64,000 nt of DNA, taken from positions 1 through 64,000 of the forward strand of contig NZ_BMRC01000034.1 in assembly GCF_014648435.1 (NCBI RefSeq), read 5' to 3'. The translations under genes were made by a program, and so were the position numbers. The notes below the pieces were generated by a model. The model made no database searches. It was not told where the DNA came from and saw only the letters and a program-made list of their open reading frames with translations. Positions 1 through 7,337 of the stretch are shown piece by piece. Within the stretch, counting starts at the first letter, position 1. Each line of letters begins with the position of its first letter. Source of the stretch: Nonomuraea spiralis (lineage in GTDB: Bacteria; Actinomycetota; Actinomycetes; Streptosporangiales; Streptosporangiaceae).

Positions 1-60
1 CTCCGGTGTTTCGTTCTTCTTGGTCGTTGAACCAACTACCGGAGACCTCTTCGTTCAACG
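1..60. repeat. Overlapping inverted repeats at window edge
   Basis: CTCCGGT (1-7) pairs with ACCGGAG (38-44), and CGTTGAAC (25-32) pairs with GTTCAACG (53-60). The two pairings overlap and would exclude each other. No gene is visible here. It could be the terminator or the end of an element lying to the left of the window; only the inverted repeats themselves are seen. Confidence 0.4.
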
Positions 61-100
61 ATCACCGACACGCCTCACACGTGATCTTTCGAAACACGGC

Positions 101-649
101 CTAGTCGCGCGCAGCACGGTCGATGGCCTCCATCAGGTAGCGGCGGGTGGGTTCGTGTAGGTCGGGGCCGGGTTCGCTGAGGCCGAGCAGGCGCGCGGCC
201 CACCAGCCGTCCACGGCCAGCCGTACGGCGGTCGCCGCCGCCGGGTCGATGCCGTCGTCGGCCAGCCGGGCCTGCCAGGCCGCGAACCGCGCGCGCAGCG
301 GCTCCAGCCCGGCCGGATCGACCAGCACGCCGGCCAGGAGCGCGGCGGTGACCCGGTCGGCGGGTGCGGAGGCGGCGTGCCGCTCGGGGATCGTGGCCCG
401 TACGTACGCGCGCAGGAAGTCGCCCGGCCGCCCGCCCGCCGTCGCCAGCGCCTGGTCGAAGGCGTCGGTCAGCCGCGCGACCATGGCGCCGACCAGGGCC
501 TGCTTGGTCGGGAAGTGGTAGAACAGGCCGCCCTTGGAGATGCCCGCGCGCCGGGCGACCGCCTCCAGCGTCAGCGACTCCGCCCCTTCCGTGAGCAGCA
601 CGTCGGCGGCGGCGTCGAGCAGCCGGTCCTTGGAACTGGGTCGTGGCAT
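101..649 (-). CDS. TetR family transcriptional regulator
   Basis: This is a repressor-type DNA-binding protein of about 182 aa. The N-terminal TetR helix-turn-helix is clear: 'DRLLDAAADVLLTEG', 'LEAVARRAGISKGGLFYHF', then 'TKQALVGAMV'. The C-terminal helical domain resembles the TetR_C type found in QacR/YcdC-like members. I chose the ATG at 649 (MPRPSSKDR); the longer reading frame begins with TTG inside the operator. It is divergent from the mycothiol-dependent enzyme gene at 756, with a near-perfect palindrome between them, so it probably represses itself and that gene. The ligand is unknown. Confidence 0.9.
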   Translation of the reverse strand: MPRPSSKDRLLDAAADVLLTEGAESLTLEAVARRAGISKGGLFYHFPTKQALVGAMVARLTDAFDQALATAGGRPGDFLRAYVRATIPERHAASAPADRVTAALLAGVLVDPAGLEPLRARFAAWQARLADDGIDPAAATAVRLAVDGWWAARLLGLSEPGPDLHEPTRRYLMEAIDRAARD

Positions 650-654
650 GCCCG

Positions 655-682
655 AAACTATACCGGCCAACCGGTACAGTTT
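655..682. promoter_or_regulatory. 28-bp palindromic TetR operator
   Basis: The core is TACCGG-CCAA-CCGGTA (661-676), extended by AAACT on the left and AGTTT on the right, giving two matching half-sites over 28 bp with one mismatch per arm. It sits 5 bp upstream of the TetR start codon and in the intergenic region ahead of the gene at 756. Position and symmetry fit the autoregulatory operator of the adjacent TetR protein. Confidence 0.75.
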
Positions 683-755
683 CGATGCGACCCGACAGAC
701 GCATAAACCTCATCGAACCCCGGACCCCCAACCCCCGGACGATCGGAGTGAGGCC

Positions 756-1547
756 ATGGATCACGTCGCCCAGTTCCACCGGGAGGTCCGGGCGTTCGAG
801 GCCGCCGCGCGGCGGGCGATCGCGCCGGGCGGCACGCCCCTCGTGCCGTCCTGTCCCGGCTGGTCGGTCGCCGACCTGATCATCCACCTGGGCGCGGTGC
901 ACCGGCACGTCGACGCGGTCATCAGGGACCGCCTCCCCGGGCTGCCCGACCCCACCGACCTCGCCGTCCTCGGCCTGCCGGCGGACATCAGCGACTGGCC
1001 GCATCCCGACCACGCCCCCAACACCGGGCCGGTGCCCGCGGCCGTGCTCGACTGGTTCGCCGAGGGCGCGGCCCGGCTGGCGGCCACGTTCTCCGCCGGC
1101 GACCCGGACGCCCCCGCCTGGACCTGGTCGAAGGAGCAGACCGTGGGGTTCTGGCAGCGTATGCAGGCCATCGAGGCGGCCGTGCACCGCTGGGACGCCG
1201 AGAACGCGCTCGGCACCGCAGGTCCGATCGAGGCCGCGTTCGCCGCCGACGCCGTCACCCAGGTCTTCGAGGTGATGGCCCCCGCCCGCCGATCCTGGAC
1301 GCAGGCCCCGCCCGGCACCGGCGAGCGCTACCTGTTCCGCCGGACGGACGGGCCAGGAGCATGGGCGGTCCACTTCGACGGCGACACCGTCCGCCTCGGC
1401 GGAGCTTCCGAGGCTCACGTCGAGCTCGCCGGCACGGCCTCCGACCTGCTGCTTCACCTGTGGCGGCGAGTGCCCGCCGACCGGCTCGACGTACGCGGCG
1501 ACCGGGCCCTGCTCGACCGCTACTTCACGCTCGTACCGCCGGTCTGA
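756..1547 (+). CDS. Mycothiol-dependent maleylpyruvate isomerase-family protein
   Basis: 263 aa, DinB/MDMPI fold. The N-terminal helical part carries 'CPGWSVADLIIHLGAVHRH' (His44), and the signature 'IEAAVHRWDAEN' supplies Glu140 and His144, the usual metal-binding trio of this family. A C-terminal MDMPI_C-like domain follows. Family members use mycothiol as a thiol cofactor in isomerisation or conjugation; the substrate cannot be read from sequence. The start at 756 has GGAGTGAGG just upstream. It is probably controlled by the divergent TetR at 101-649 through the palindrome at 655-682. Confidence 0.85.
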   Translation: MDHVAQFHREVRAFEAAARRAIAPGGTPLVPSCPGWSVADLIIHLGAVHRHVDAVIRDRLPGLPDPTDLAVLGLPADISDWPHPDHAPNTGPVPAAVLDWFAEGAARLAATFSAGDPDAPAWTWSKEQTVGFWQRMQAIEAAVHRWDAENALGTAGPIEAAFAADAVTQVFEVMAPARRSWTQAPPGTGERYLFRRTDGPGAWAVHFDGDTVRLGGASEAHVELAGTASDLLLHLWRRVPADRLDVRGDRALLDRYFTLVPPV

Positions 1548-1574
1548 CCGCTCCGGCGCGGCGGGAAGCGGCTC

Positions 1575-2030
1575 TCAGGGCTCCCTGTGGAGGCGCTCGA
1601 CCACCACCCCACCCGGGTGCAGCGGCAGGCGGCGGCCCGCCATGCGATGCAGGGACAGCCGGACGAGAACCGGGTCTTCCAGCTCCGGCCAGGGCGCGCC
1701 GGTCAGCCGTTCCAGCCGCCCGGCCTCCGCCGGATCGCGTACGACCTCGCCGACGCCGGTCAGCAGCACGCTCCAGCCCGTACGCATGGCCGGCTCCATG
1801 TCGTCGACCTCGAACGCCATCGGCACGCCACCCTCGATCGCCTCCAGGATCGGCCCCGGCGGGATCCGGAACACGACGGTGTCGGCGTCGAGCGTGAAGT
1901 TCACCGGCAGGACGACGAGCGTGCCGTCCGGCCGCGCCCACGCCACCCGGCCCACGGGCACCATGGACAGCAGCGTCAGGCACTCCTCGCGATCCATCAC
2001 CCGGATGGCCCCCGCCTCCATGCCACCCAT
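1575..2030 (-). CDS. Pyridoxamine 5'-phosphate oxidase-family protein
   Basis: About 151 aa with a split-barrel flavin/F420-binding fold. The pattern 'LTLLSMVPVGRVAW...LVVLPVNFTLDADTVVFR', followed by 'FEVDDMEPAMRTGWSVLLTGVGEVV', is typical of the PNPOx-like (PF12900-type) group found in actinomycetes. The C-terminal 'RLPLHP' is also common there. I prefer the ATG at 2030, preceded by GGTGAGACG and 4 bp after the MerR stop; an in-frame ATG at 2057 would overlap the MerR gene. It is likely cotranscribed behind the MerR regulator. Substrate and cofactor are not deducible. Confidence 0.8.
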   Translation of the reverse strand: MGGMEAGAIRVMDREECLTLLSMVPVGRVAWARPDGTLVVLPVNFTLDADTVVFRIPPGPILEAIEGGVPMAFEVDDMEPAMRTGWSVLLTGVGEVVRDPAEAGRLERLTGAPWPELEDPVLVRLSLHRMAGRRLPLHPGGVVVERLHREP

Positions 2031-2034
2031 CGTC

Positions 2035-2418
2035 TCACCTGGGCGAACGCCGCCCATCGGCGGGCTCGCGGGCGATGGCGAGCATCGAGTCCAGCGCCTG
2101 CCGCGAGGCCGCGAGACGGCTGATCTCCAGGTTGATACGGGTGCGTTCGCGGCTCAGGTTGTCCATCATCTCGGGGCACGACGAGGGCACCACGACCTCG
2201 CCGTCGTCGTGCACGCAGTGCAACACCCGGGTGATGACCGACGTGGGCAGACCGGCTTCGAGCAGGGCGCGGATGTGGCGCACCTCCGAGACGTCCGTCT
2301 CGGCGTACTCGCGGTAGCCGTTCGGCAGGCGCAGCGGTCTGAGCAAGCCCTGGTCCTCGTAGTAACGCAGCAGCCTGCGGCTCACTCCCGTCTGCCGGGC
2401 GAGATCGCCGATTCGCAT
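2035..2418 (-). CDS. MerR family transcriptional regulator
   Basis: 127 aa. The N-terminal winged helix is canonical ('MRIGDLARQTGVSRRLLRYYEDQGLL', 'NGYREYAETDVSEVRHIRALLEAG'), followed by the long dimerisation coiled coil. The C-terminus is short with no obvious effector domain, so it is a small MerR protein of uncertain inducer. It is divergent from the SDR gene at 2490. The spacer between them contains a promoter with the 19-bp spacing typical of MerR-activated promoters. Confidence 0.9.
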   Translation of the reverse strand: MRIGDLARQTGVSRRLLRYYEDQGLLRPLRLPNGYREYAETDVSEVRHIRALLEAGLPTSVITRVLHCVHDDGEVVVPSSCPEMMDNLSRERTRINLEISRLAASRQALDSMLAIAREPADGRRSPR

Positions 2419-2430
2419 GGAAGCCTCCGG

Positions 2431-2461
2431 TTGACCTTCACATGGATGTGACCCTTTAACG
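2431..2461 (+). promoter_or_regulatory. MerR-type promoter of the SDR gene
   Basis: The -35 TTGACC (2431-2436) and the -10-like TTAACG (2456-2461) are separated by 19 bp. The spacer carries the inverted repeat TCACAT-GG-ATGTGA (2438-2451). An over-long spacer holding a dyad is the hallmark of promoters that MerR regulators activate by DNA distortion. It drives rightward transcription towards the gene at 2490 and lies just upstream of the divergent MerR gene. Confidence 0.7.
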
Positions 2462-2489
2462 TGTCCATTGTCGCCAATACAGATGGGAG

Positions 2490-3149
2490 ATGACGGTGTC
2501 GGGTGTAGTGATCATCGGAGTGGGCCCGGGGATCGGGCAGGCGGTGGCGCGCCGGTTCGCCGCCGAGGGGCTGCCGGTCGGCCTGATCGCGCGGAGCACG
2601 ACGAGCGTGGACGCCGCCGTGACCGCCCTGTCCACGTACGGAGTGCCGGTCGCCACCGCGCTCGCCGACAGCACGGACGAGGACGCGCTGCGCGCCGCGC
2701 TCGACAAGACGGCGGCCGAGCTGGGCCCGCCGGACGCCGTGGTCTACAACGCCGCGATCATCCAGGCCGACCGGCCCGGCGAGCTGCCCGCGCGGGCCCA
2801 GCTCGACGCGTACGCGGTCAACGTCGTCGGGGCGCTCACCGCCGCCGCCCACGTGGCACCGGGGATGGCCCGGCGCGGCCGCGGCACGTTCATCGTCACC
2901 GGCGGCATGCCGCACCCGAAGCCGAGCTACGTGAGCCTGTCCCTGGGCAAGGCCGGCGTACGGACCCTGGTGACCCTGCTCGACCAGGAGTACGGCGCGG
3001 ACGGCGTGCACGTGGCCAGCGTGACCGTCGCCGGCGCGGTCGCCCCCGGCACCGCCTTCGACCCGGACGACATCGCCGAGCACTACTGGCGCCTGCACAC
3101 CCAGCCGCGCGACCGCTGGGAGCACGAGGCCCGGCACCTCGGCACCTGA
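2490..3149 (+). CDS. Atypical short-chain dehydrogenase/reductase
   Basis: 219 aa with a Rossmann NAD(P)-binding start (GVGPGIGQ, residues 10-17), a conserved 'VYNAAI' near residue 90 and a central SDR core. The usual catalytic Tyr-x-x-x-Lys is replaced: the region reads 'PSYVSLSLGKAGVR', so the position four residues before the Lys is Leu, with a Tyr three residues earlier. It belongs to the actinobacterial 'SLSLGKA' SDR group, whose activity is uncertain. It probably responds to the divergent MerR through the 2431-2461 promoter. Confidence 0.85.
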   Translation: MTVSGVVIIGVGPGIGQAVARRFAAEGLPVGLIARSTTSVDAAVTALSTYGVPVATALADSTDEDALRAALDKTAAELGPPDAVVYNAAIIQADRPGELPARAQLDAYAVNVVGALTAAAHVAPGMARRGRGTFIVTGGMPHPKPSYVSLSLGKAGVRTLVTLLDQEYGADGVHVASVTVAGAVAPGTAFDPDDIAEHYWRLHTQPRDRWEHEARHLGT

Positions 3150-3165
3150 CCGGCCACCCGCACAC

Positions 3166-4352
3166 TCACCAGGCGACGACCGCCGACCGGCCGTCCCGTG
3201 GTTGCGTGCTGCCGATGTCGATCGGCGCCGACGTGGCGGAGCCGTCGGCGAGATCGACCCGGTAGGCACGCCAGTCGTGCGTGTAGAGGAGGTGGCGACC
3301 GCTCCCGTCCACGCTGAGGCGCAGGTCCGCCCGCGCGCCCGCCGGCACCGCGGTCCGCGCCACCCGCTCCGGCTCCCCGCCGTCGACGGACAGCCGGTTC
3401 ACGTCGTGACCAGCCGTGTAGAGCAGCGCGCGGCCGTCGGGTGTGAAGGCGATCGACCGCGGCAGCGGCACCTCCGTGGACGACCTGAGCAGCCGCGACG
3501 CCTTCCGCAGGTCGGACCCTCCGGCCGCCAGGTCGAGCAGGCCGATCCCCCAGCCGATCCCCACCGTGGCCAGGCTCCGCCCGTCCGGCGCCCAGGCCAC
3601 GTCCATGAGTTTGCCGAAGGTGGTCCAGTCGCGGCGGCGGCCGGTGGCGACGTCGAGGACGGTCACCTTGGTCCCGCCCTCGCCGAGGTCGCAGGCGTAG
3701 GCGAGCCTGGTGCCGTCGTGGCTCAGCGCCAGCGCCACCACCTGCTCGGGCTCGGGCTCGGCCTCGGGCACGAGCCGCGGCTCACCCGGCTGCCCGTTCT
3801 CCTCCAGCCGGACGAGGAAGAACCGGAAGGACTTCCCCAGGGTCCCGCCGGCCAGGGCGAACGTACGGTTGTCCGGCGCGGCGGCGACGAACTCCCAGCC
3901 GGAGGGCCCTCCCTTCGGCCTCGGCACGGGCGCCACGAACGCACCGGTCGCGGCGTCGTTCACGACGGGCGGCAACTGCGCGGGCGCCCCGCTCGCGGAG
4001 GGGCTCTGCCCGGGCGGGAAGGGGCCGGGGGCGACGTACGGCGCCCCCACGGTGACGAAGAAGCGCGGGGAACCGGACGCCGGCAGGGGTGCGCCCGTCG
4101 CCATGGGCTCGGCCAGCGACGTGACCGGAACCACCACCGGCATGAGCGGCGCCGTCGCGCTCGGGGCTGGCCGCGACGGGACCGGCGTCGGCGACCCCGT
4201 GGCCACGCGGGGCGTGCCCGGCGCCAGGCTGGACGAAGGGGGCACGCCCGGGTCGTTCACCAGTGACACCCGCTCGGCCGCCGGATCGGCACACCCCCGG
4301 CCAGCACGAGCACGACCAGCCCCGCTAAGACCGCCTCCGTACGGGAACGCAT
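3166..4352 (-). CDS. Beta-propeller lipoprotein, apparently frameshifted
   Basis: The body (roughly 4285 down to 3166) encodes a WD40/TolB-like propeller with repeats such as 'LALSHDGTRLAYACD', 'VAWAPDGRSLATVG' and 'SIAFTPDGRALLYTAG', preceded by a long Pro/Ser/Thr-rich linker. A perfect lipoprotein signal starts at ATG 4352 (MRSRTEAVLAGLVVLVLAG) but in another frame; it meets the propeller frame at the C-run 4294-4298, where one extra G on the coding strand would give 'LAGGCADP'. Without that change, the propeller frame can only start at poor GTG codons. This is either a homopolymer sequencing error or a real frameshift. The role is probably an envelope-anchored binding or scaffold protein. 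Confidence 0.65.
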
Positions 4353-4417
4353 GCCCCGATCGTGCCACAACGCCCCCTCCGTACGGGAGACACGCCCCGA
4401 TCACGCCACGGCGGCCC

Positions 4418-4882
4418 CTACCCTGCGGGCGGGGCTGAGGGCGGGGCGGCGGGCGGGGCTGCGGGCGGGGCGGCGGCGATCGCGACGCGGTTCCAGGCGT
4501 TGATGGCGGCGATCGTCCACAGCAGGTGGGCCAGCCGGGTCTCGTCGAAGTGCTCGCCGGCCGCGGCGAACACCTCCTCCGGCACCCCCGCCTCCTCGAT
4601 CCTGGTCATCGACTCGGTCAGCGCCAGCGCCGCGCGTTCGGGCCCGGTGAACAGCGGGCTGTCCCGCCAGAGGGCGAGCGTGCGCAGGCGGGCCTCGTCC
4701 TCACCCGCCTCCAGGGCGGCCCTGGTGTGCAGGCCGAGGCAGAGCGCGCAGCCGTTGAGCTGCGAGGCACGTACGCGGACCAGCTCGGCGAGCCCGGGAT
4801 CCAGCTCCCGGCTCGCGGCGGCGTCGAACCGGGCCATCGCGGAGTGCACGCCGGGCGCGGCGCCATGGAGATCGATGCGCAT
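4418..4882 (-). CDS. Carboxymuconolactone decarboxylase/AhpD-like protein
   Basis: 154 aa, AhpD-like helical fold. It carries 'ELVRVRASQLNGCALCLGLHTRAA' with the CxxC plus His redox centre of this family, and 'ALALTESMTRI' further on. Members reduce peroxides or alkylhydroperoxides, or act as small-molecule decarboxylases. The C-terminus is an odd Ala-Pro tail (PPAAPPAAPPS) made by a GGGGCGGCGGGC-type DNA repeat. Its start overlaps the upstream methyltransferase stop (TGATG), so it is the last coupled gene of the biosynthetic operon. Confidence 0.8.
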   Translation of the reverse strand: MRIDLHGAAPGVHSAMARFDAAASRELDPGLAELVRVRASQLNGCALCLGLHTRAALEAGEDEARLRTLALWRDSPLFTGPERAALALTESMTRIEEAGVPEEVFAAAGEHFDETRLAHLLWTIAAINAWNRVAIAAAPPAAPPAAPPSAPPAG

Positions 4883-5679
4883 CACGCCACCTCCAGCGGA
4901 CGGCGGCCCTGCACGGAGTAGACCACGCACGAGGCGGCGCGGAAACCCGGGTGGGCCATCAGCGCCCGTACGTCGGCGAGCTGCCGGTCGGTCATGCCCT
5001 CCTCGGCGAACCGGTCACGCAGTTGCCGCGTGTGGTGGGCGACCAGCCGCGCACCGGGCGAGCACGCGTCCCACAGCTCGACCCTGGGCCGTGGGTCGAC
5101 GTCGGTCAGCCCGGCCCGCCGCATCGCCGCCGCCGCGTTCCGTCCCCAGGCCACGTCGACGCCGGCGCGCGTCATCACCCGGATCTTCGCCCGCATGAAC
5201 GTCTCGTACAGCTCGGCCGCGCCGGGGTCGGGCATCAGCAACCCGGGTCCGTACGTGATGTCGAACTCGTCGAGCTGCAACACCCCGCCCGGCCTGAGCG
5301 CGCGGACGAGCCGGTCGAGCACGGCCAGCCGCTCCGGCAGGAGCAGCAACACCAGCCGCGCGTGGACCACGTCGAAAGCGGCCTCCGGCAGCGGGTCGCG
5401 GACGAGGTCGTGCCGGATCACCTCCAGCCCGGGTGCGACGGGCTCGAAGGCGGGCTCGATGTCGGTGGCCAGCACACTCCCGGCCGCCCCGACCCGCCGG
5501 GCCAGCCACTCCGCCACGCTGCCGCCGCCCGCGCCCACCTCCAGGCACCGCATGCCGGGGCCGACACCGGCTTCGGCCAGGCGTTCGAGGGTCATCGGGT
5601 CGTAGGCCAGCTCCAGGCAGCGGTGTTGCTCCGCCACATGGTCACGGCGGTCGCCGAACACGTACGCGGTCCGGCTCAT
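4882..5679 (-). CDS. SAM-dependent methyltransferase (class I)
   Basis: 265 aa. The SAM-binding motif I is 'CLEVGAGGGSVAEWLARRVG', followed by the acidic 'VLATDIEP' and 'FDVVHARLVLLLLPER', and a post-motif 'LRPGGVLQLDEFD'. This is the UbiE/Coq5-like methyltransferase_25 type that acts on small molecules. Start at ATG 5679 overlaps the stop of the upstream ligase (ATGA), with GAGGAGCAGC as ribosome site. Inferred role: O-, N- or C-methylation of the cluster product. Confidence 0.85.
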   Translation of the reverse strand: MSRTAYVFGDRRDHVAEQHRCLELAYDPMTLERLAEAGVGPGMRCLEVGAGGGSVAEWLARRVGAAGSVLATDIEPAFEPVAPGLEVIRHDLVRDPLPEAAFDVVHARLVLLLLPERLAVLDRLVRALRPGGVLQLDEFDITYGPGLLMPDPGAAELYETFMRAKIRVMTRAGVDVAWGRNAAAAMRRAGLTDVDPRPRVELWDACSPGARLVAHHTRQLRDRFAEEGMTDRQLADVRALMAHPGFRAASCVVYSVQGRRPLEVA

Positions 5680-7337
5680 CGGCTGCTCCTCATCGGCGTA
5701 CGCGGGACGGGCACCGCCGACCGGGCGGCCATGCGGGCCAGGGTGGCCGCGCAGACCTTGCCGGTCGGGCCGAGCGGGAGTTCGGGCAGCCAGAGGAAGC
5801 GTTCGGGGAGTTTGCGCCGGTCCAGGCCGCGTTCCTCGCGCAGGTACACGATCAGCTCGGCGGGGGACGGCGGACTGACGCCCGCTCTCGTGGACACGCA
5901 GGCGCACATCCGCTCCCCCATGTCGTCGTCCGGGACCGGGACGCAGAAGGCGTCGGCGACGTCGGGATGGGTGCTGAGCTCGCGTTCGACCTCGGCCGGA
6001 GAGATGCTGAGCCCGCCGCGGATCACCACGCGCTTGATCCGGTCGAGGACCCAGAGCGTGCCGTCGGGGTCGAGGCGGCCCAGGTCCCCGGTGCGCACCC
6101 AGCCGCCGGGGGCGCGGTAGCGGTCGTCCAGGTCGGGGGCGGCGACGTAGCACAGCGGGGTCATCGGGCCCAGCGCCCAGATCTCGCCCGCCTCGCCGGG
6201 CGGCAGCGCGTGCCCGTCGGCGTCCCTGACGGTGATCTCGGCCACGGCGGGATCGGGGGTTCCGGCCAGCCCGGGGGCCCACTGGCCGGGGGTGCGGCCG
6301 GTGTGGCAGTTGACGCCGTCGGTGGAGCCGTACACGTTGACGAGCGGCACGCCGAAGCGGCGGGCGCACGCCTGCCTGGCCTCGCCCTGCAGGGGCTGGG
6401 CGCTGGTGACGACCCGGCGCAACGACGACAGGTCGGCCTCGGTCTCCGCGTCGGCCATGCGGCGCAACATCGTCGGTACGCCGTACAGGTGGGTGGGGCG
6501 GTGGCGTTCCACGGCGCGCAGGGCGTCGGCGGCGTCGAAGCGCGAGCGCAGGACGAGGGTGCCGCCGTGGCGGGCCAGCAGGACGGAGGTCCCGCAGGAG
6601 CCGTACGAGGAGGCCAGGGAGACCAGCAGCAGGTTGCGCGTGGGCCCGTCCTCACCCAGTACGGCCCGCAGGTAGGCGCCCCGGCCGCCGGCCATGGCGT
6701 TGTGGGAGTAGGCGACCATCTTCGGCTCGGACTCGGTGCCGGACGACAGCAGGATCCGGGCCGGCCACTCGGCGGGCGGGCACGCGGGCCGCCACCCGCG
6801 TACGTCCTGATCGTCCACCTCGTCGAGCGAGCGCGTGCCCGGCGTGGGGGCGCCGAACGTCCACGTCTCCTCCACGTACGGCAGCCCTGCCCGCAGCCCC
6901 ATGGCCAGCTCGGGAACGGTGATCAACGCGGCCGCCCTGGACCGGTTCAGCAGCCCGGTGACGTCACGCCGCCCCCGCGTGTGCGGGATGGGCAGGGCCA
7001 CCGCGCCGACGGCGGCGACCGCCAGCTCGGCCACGACCGCGTCGCGCCCGTTGGGCAGCAGGACGGCGACGATGTCGGCCGGCCCGCGCCCGGCGGCGGT
7101 CAGGGCGGCGGCGGCCCGGCGTACGCGGGCGTCCAGCGCGGCGAAGTCGAGCGAGCCGGTCTCGTCGGCGACCGCCTCCCGCTCCGGCGTCCGCCGGACG
7201 TGCTCGCTGAACAGGCTGTACAGGTCCAGATCGGGGCACAGGCCGCGCGCGGTCCACTCCGCGCGCAGGCTTCTGGGCACGCGGTCGGCCAGGACGATCC
7301 CGTTGGCGGACGTCCAGGGCAGGGGGTCTGTACGCAT
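5676..7337 (-). CDS. Adenylate-forming acyl/aryl ligase (AMP-binding)
   Basis: 553 aa, ANL superfamily. The P-loop 'LLSSGTESEPK' lies near residue 195, 'VYGSTDGVN' (A5) near 334, 'GWVRTGDLGRLDPDG' (A7) and 'GGLSISPAEVERELSTHP' (A8) follow, and the A10 Lys is in 'LGPTGKV' near 522. The overall pattern is nearest to aryl- or fatty-acid AMP ligases (DhbE/EntE-like). It activates a carboxylic acid with ATP and passes it to CoA, a carrier or an amine; no carrier protein gene is seen in the cluster. It starts one base after the CoA-transferase stop. Confidence 0.88.
   Translation of the reverse strand: MRTDPLPWTSANGIVLADRVPRSLRAEWTARGLCPDLDLYSLFSEHVRRTPEREAVADETGSLDFAALDARVRRAAAALTAAGRGPADIVAVLLPNGRDAVVAELAVAAVGAVALPIPHTRGRRDVTGLLNRSRAAALITVPELAMGLRAGLPYVEETWTFGAPTPGTRSLDEVDDQDVRGWRPACPPAEWPARILLSSGTESEPKMVAYSHNAMAGGRGAYLRAVLGEDGPTRNLLLVSLASSYGSCGTSVLLARHGGTLVLRSRFDAADALRAVERHRPTHLYGVPTMLRRMADAETEADLSSLRRVVTSAQPLQGEARQACARRFGVPLVNVYGSTDGVNCHTGRTPGQWAPGLAGTPDPAVAEITVRDADGHALPPGEAGEIWALGPMTPLCYVAAPDLDDRYRAPGGWVRTGDLGRLDPDGTLWVLDRIKRVVIRGGLSISPAEVERELSTHPDVADAFCVPVPDDDMGERMCACVSTRAGVSPPSPAELIVYLREERGLDRRKLPERFLWLPELPLGPTGKVCAATLARMAARSAVPVPRTPMRSSR

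Noticed and set aside
2382..3269. A 295-codon minus-strand frame over the SDR gene
   Set aside because: Antisense shadow of the SDR gene, Arg/Gly rich, with no domain.
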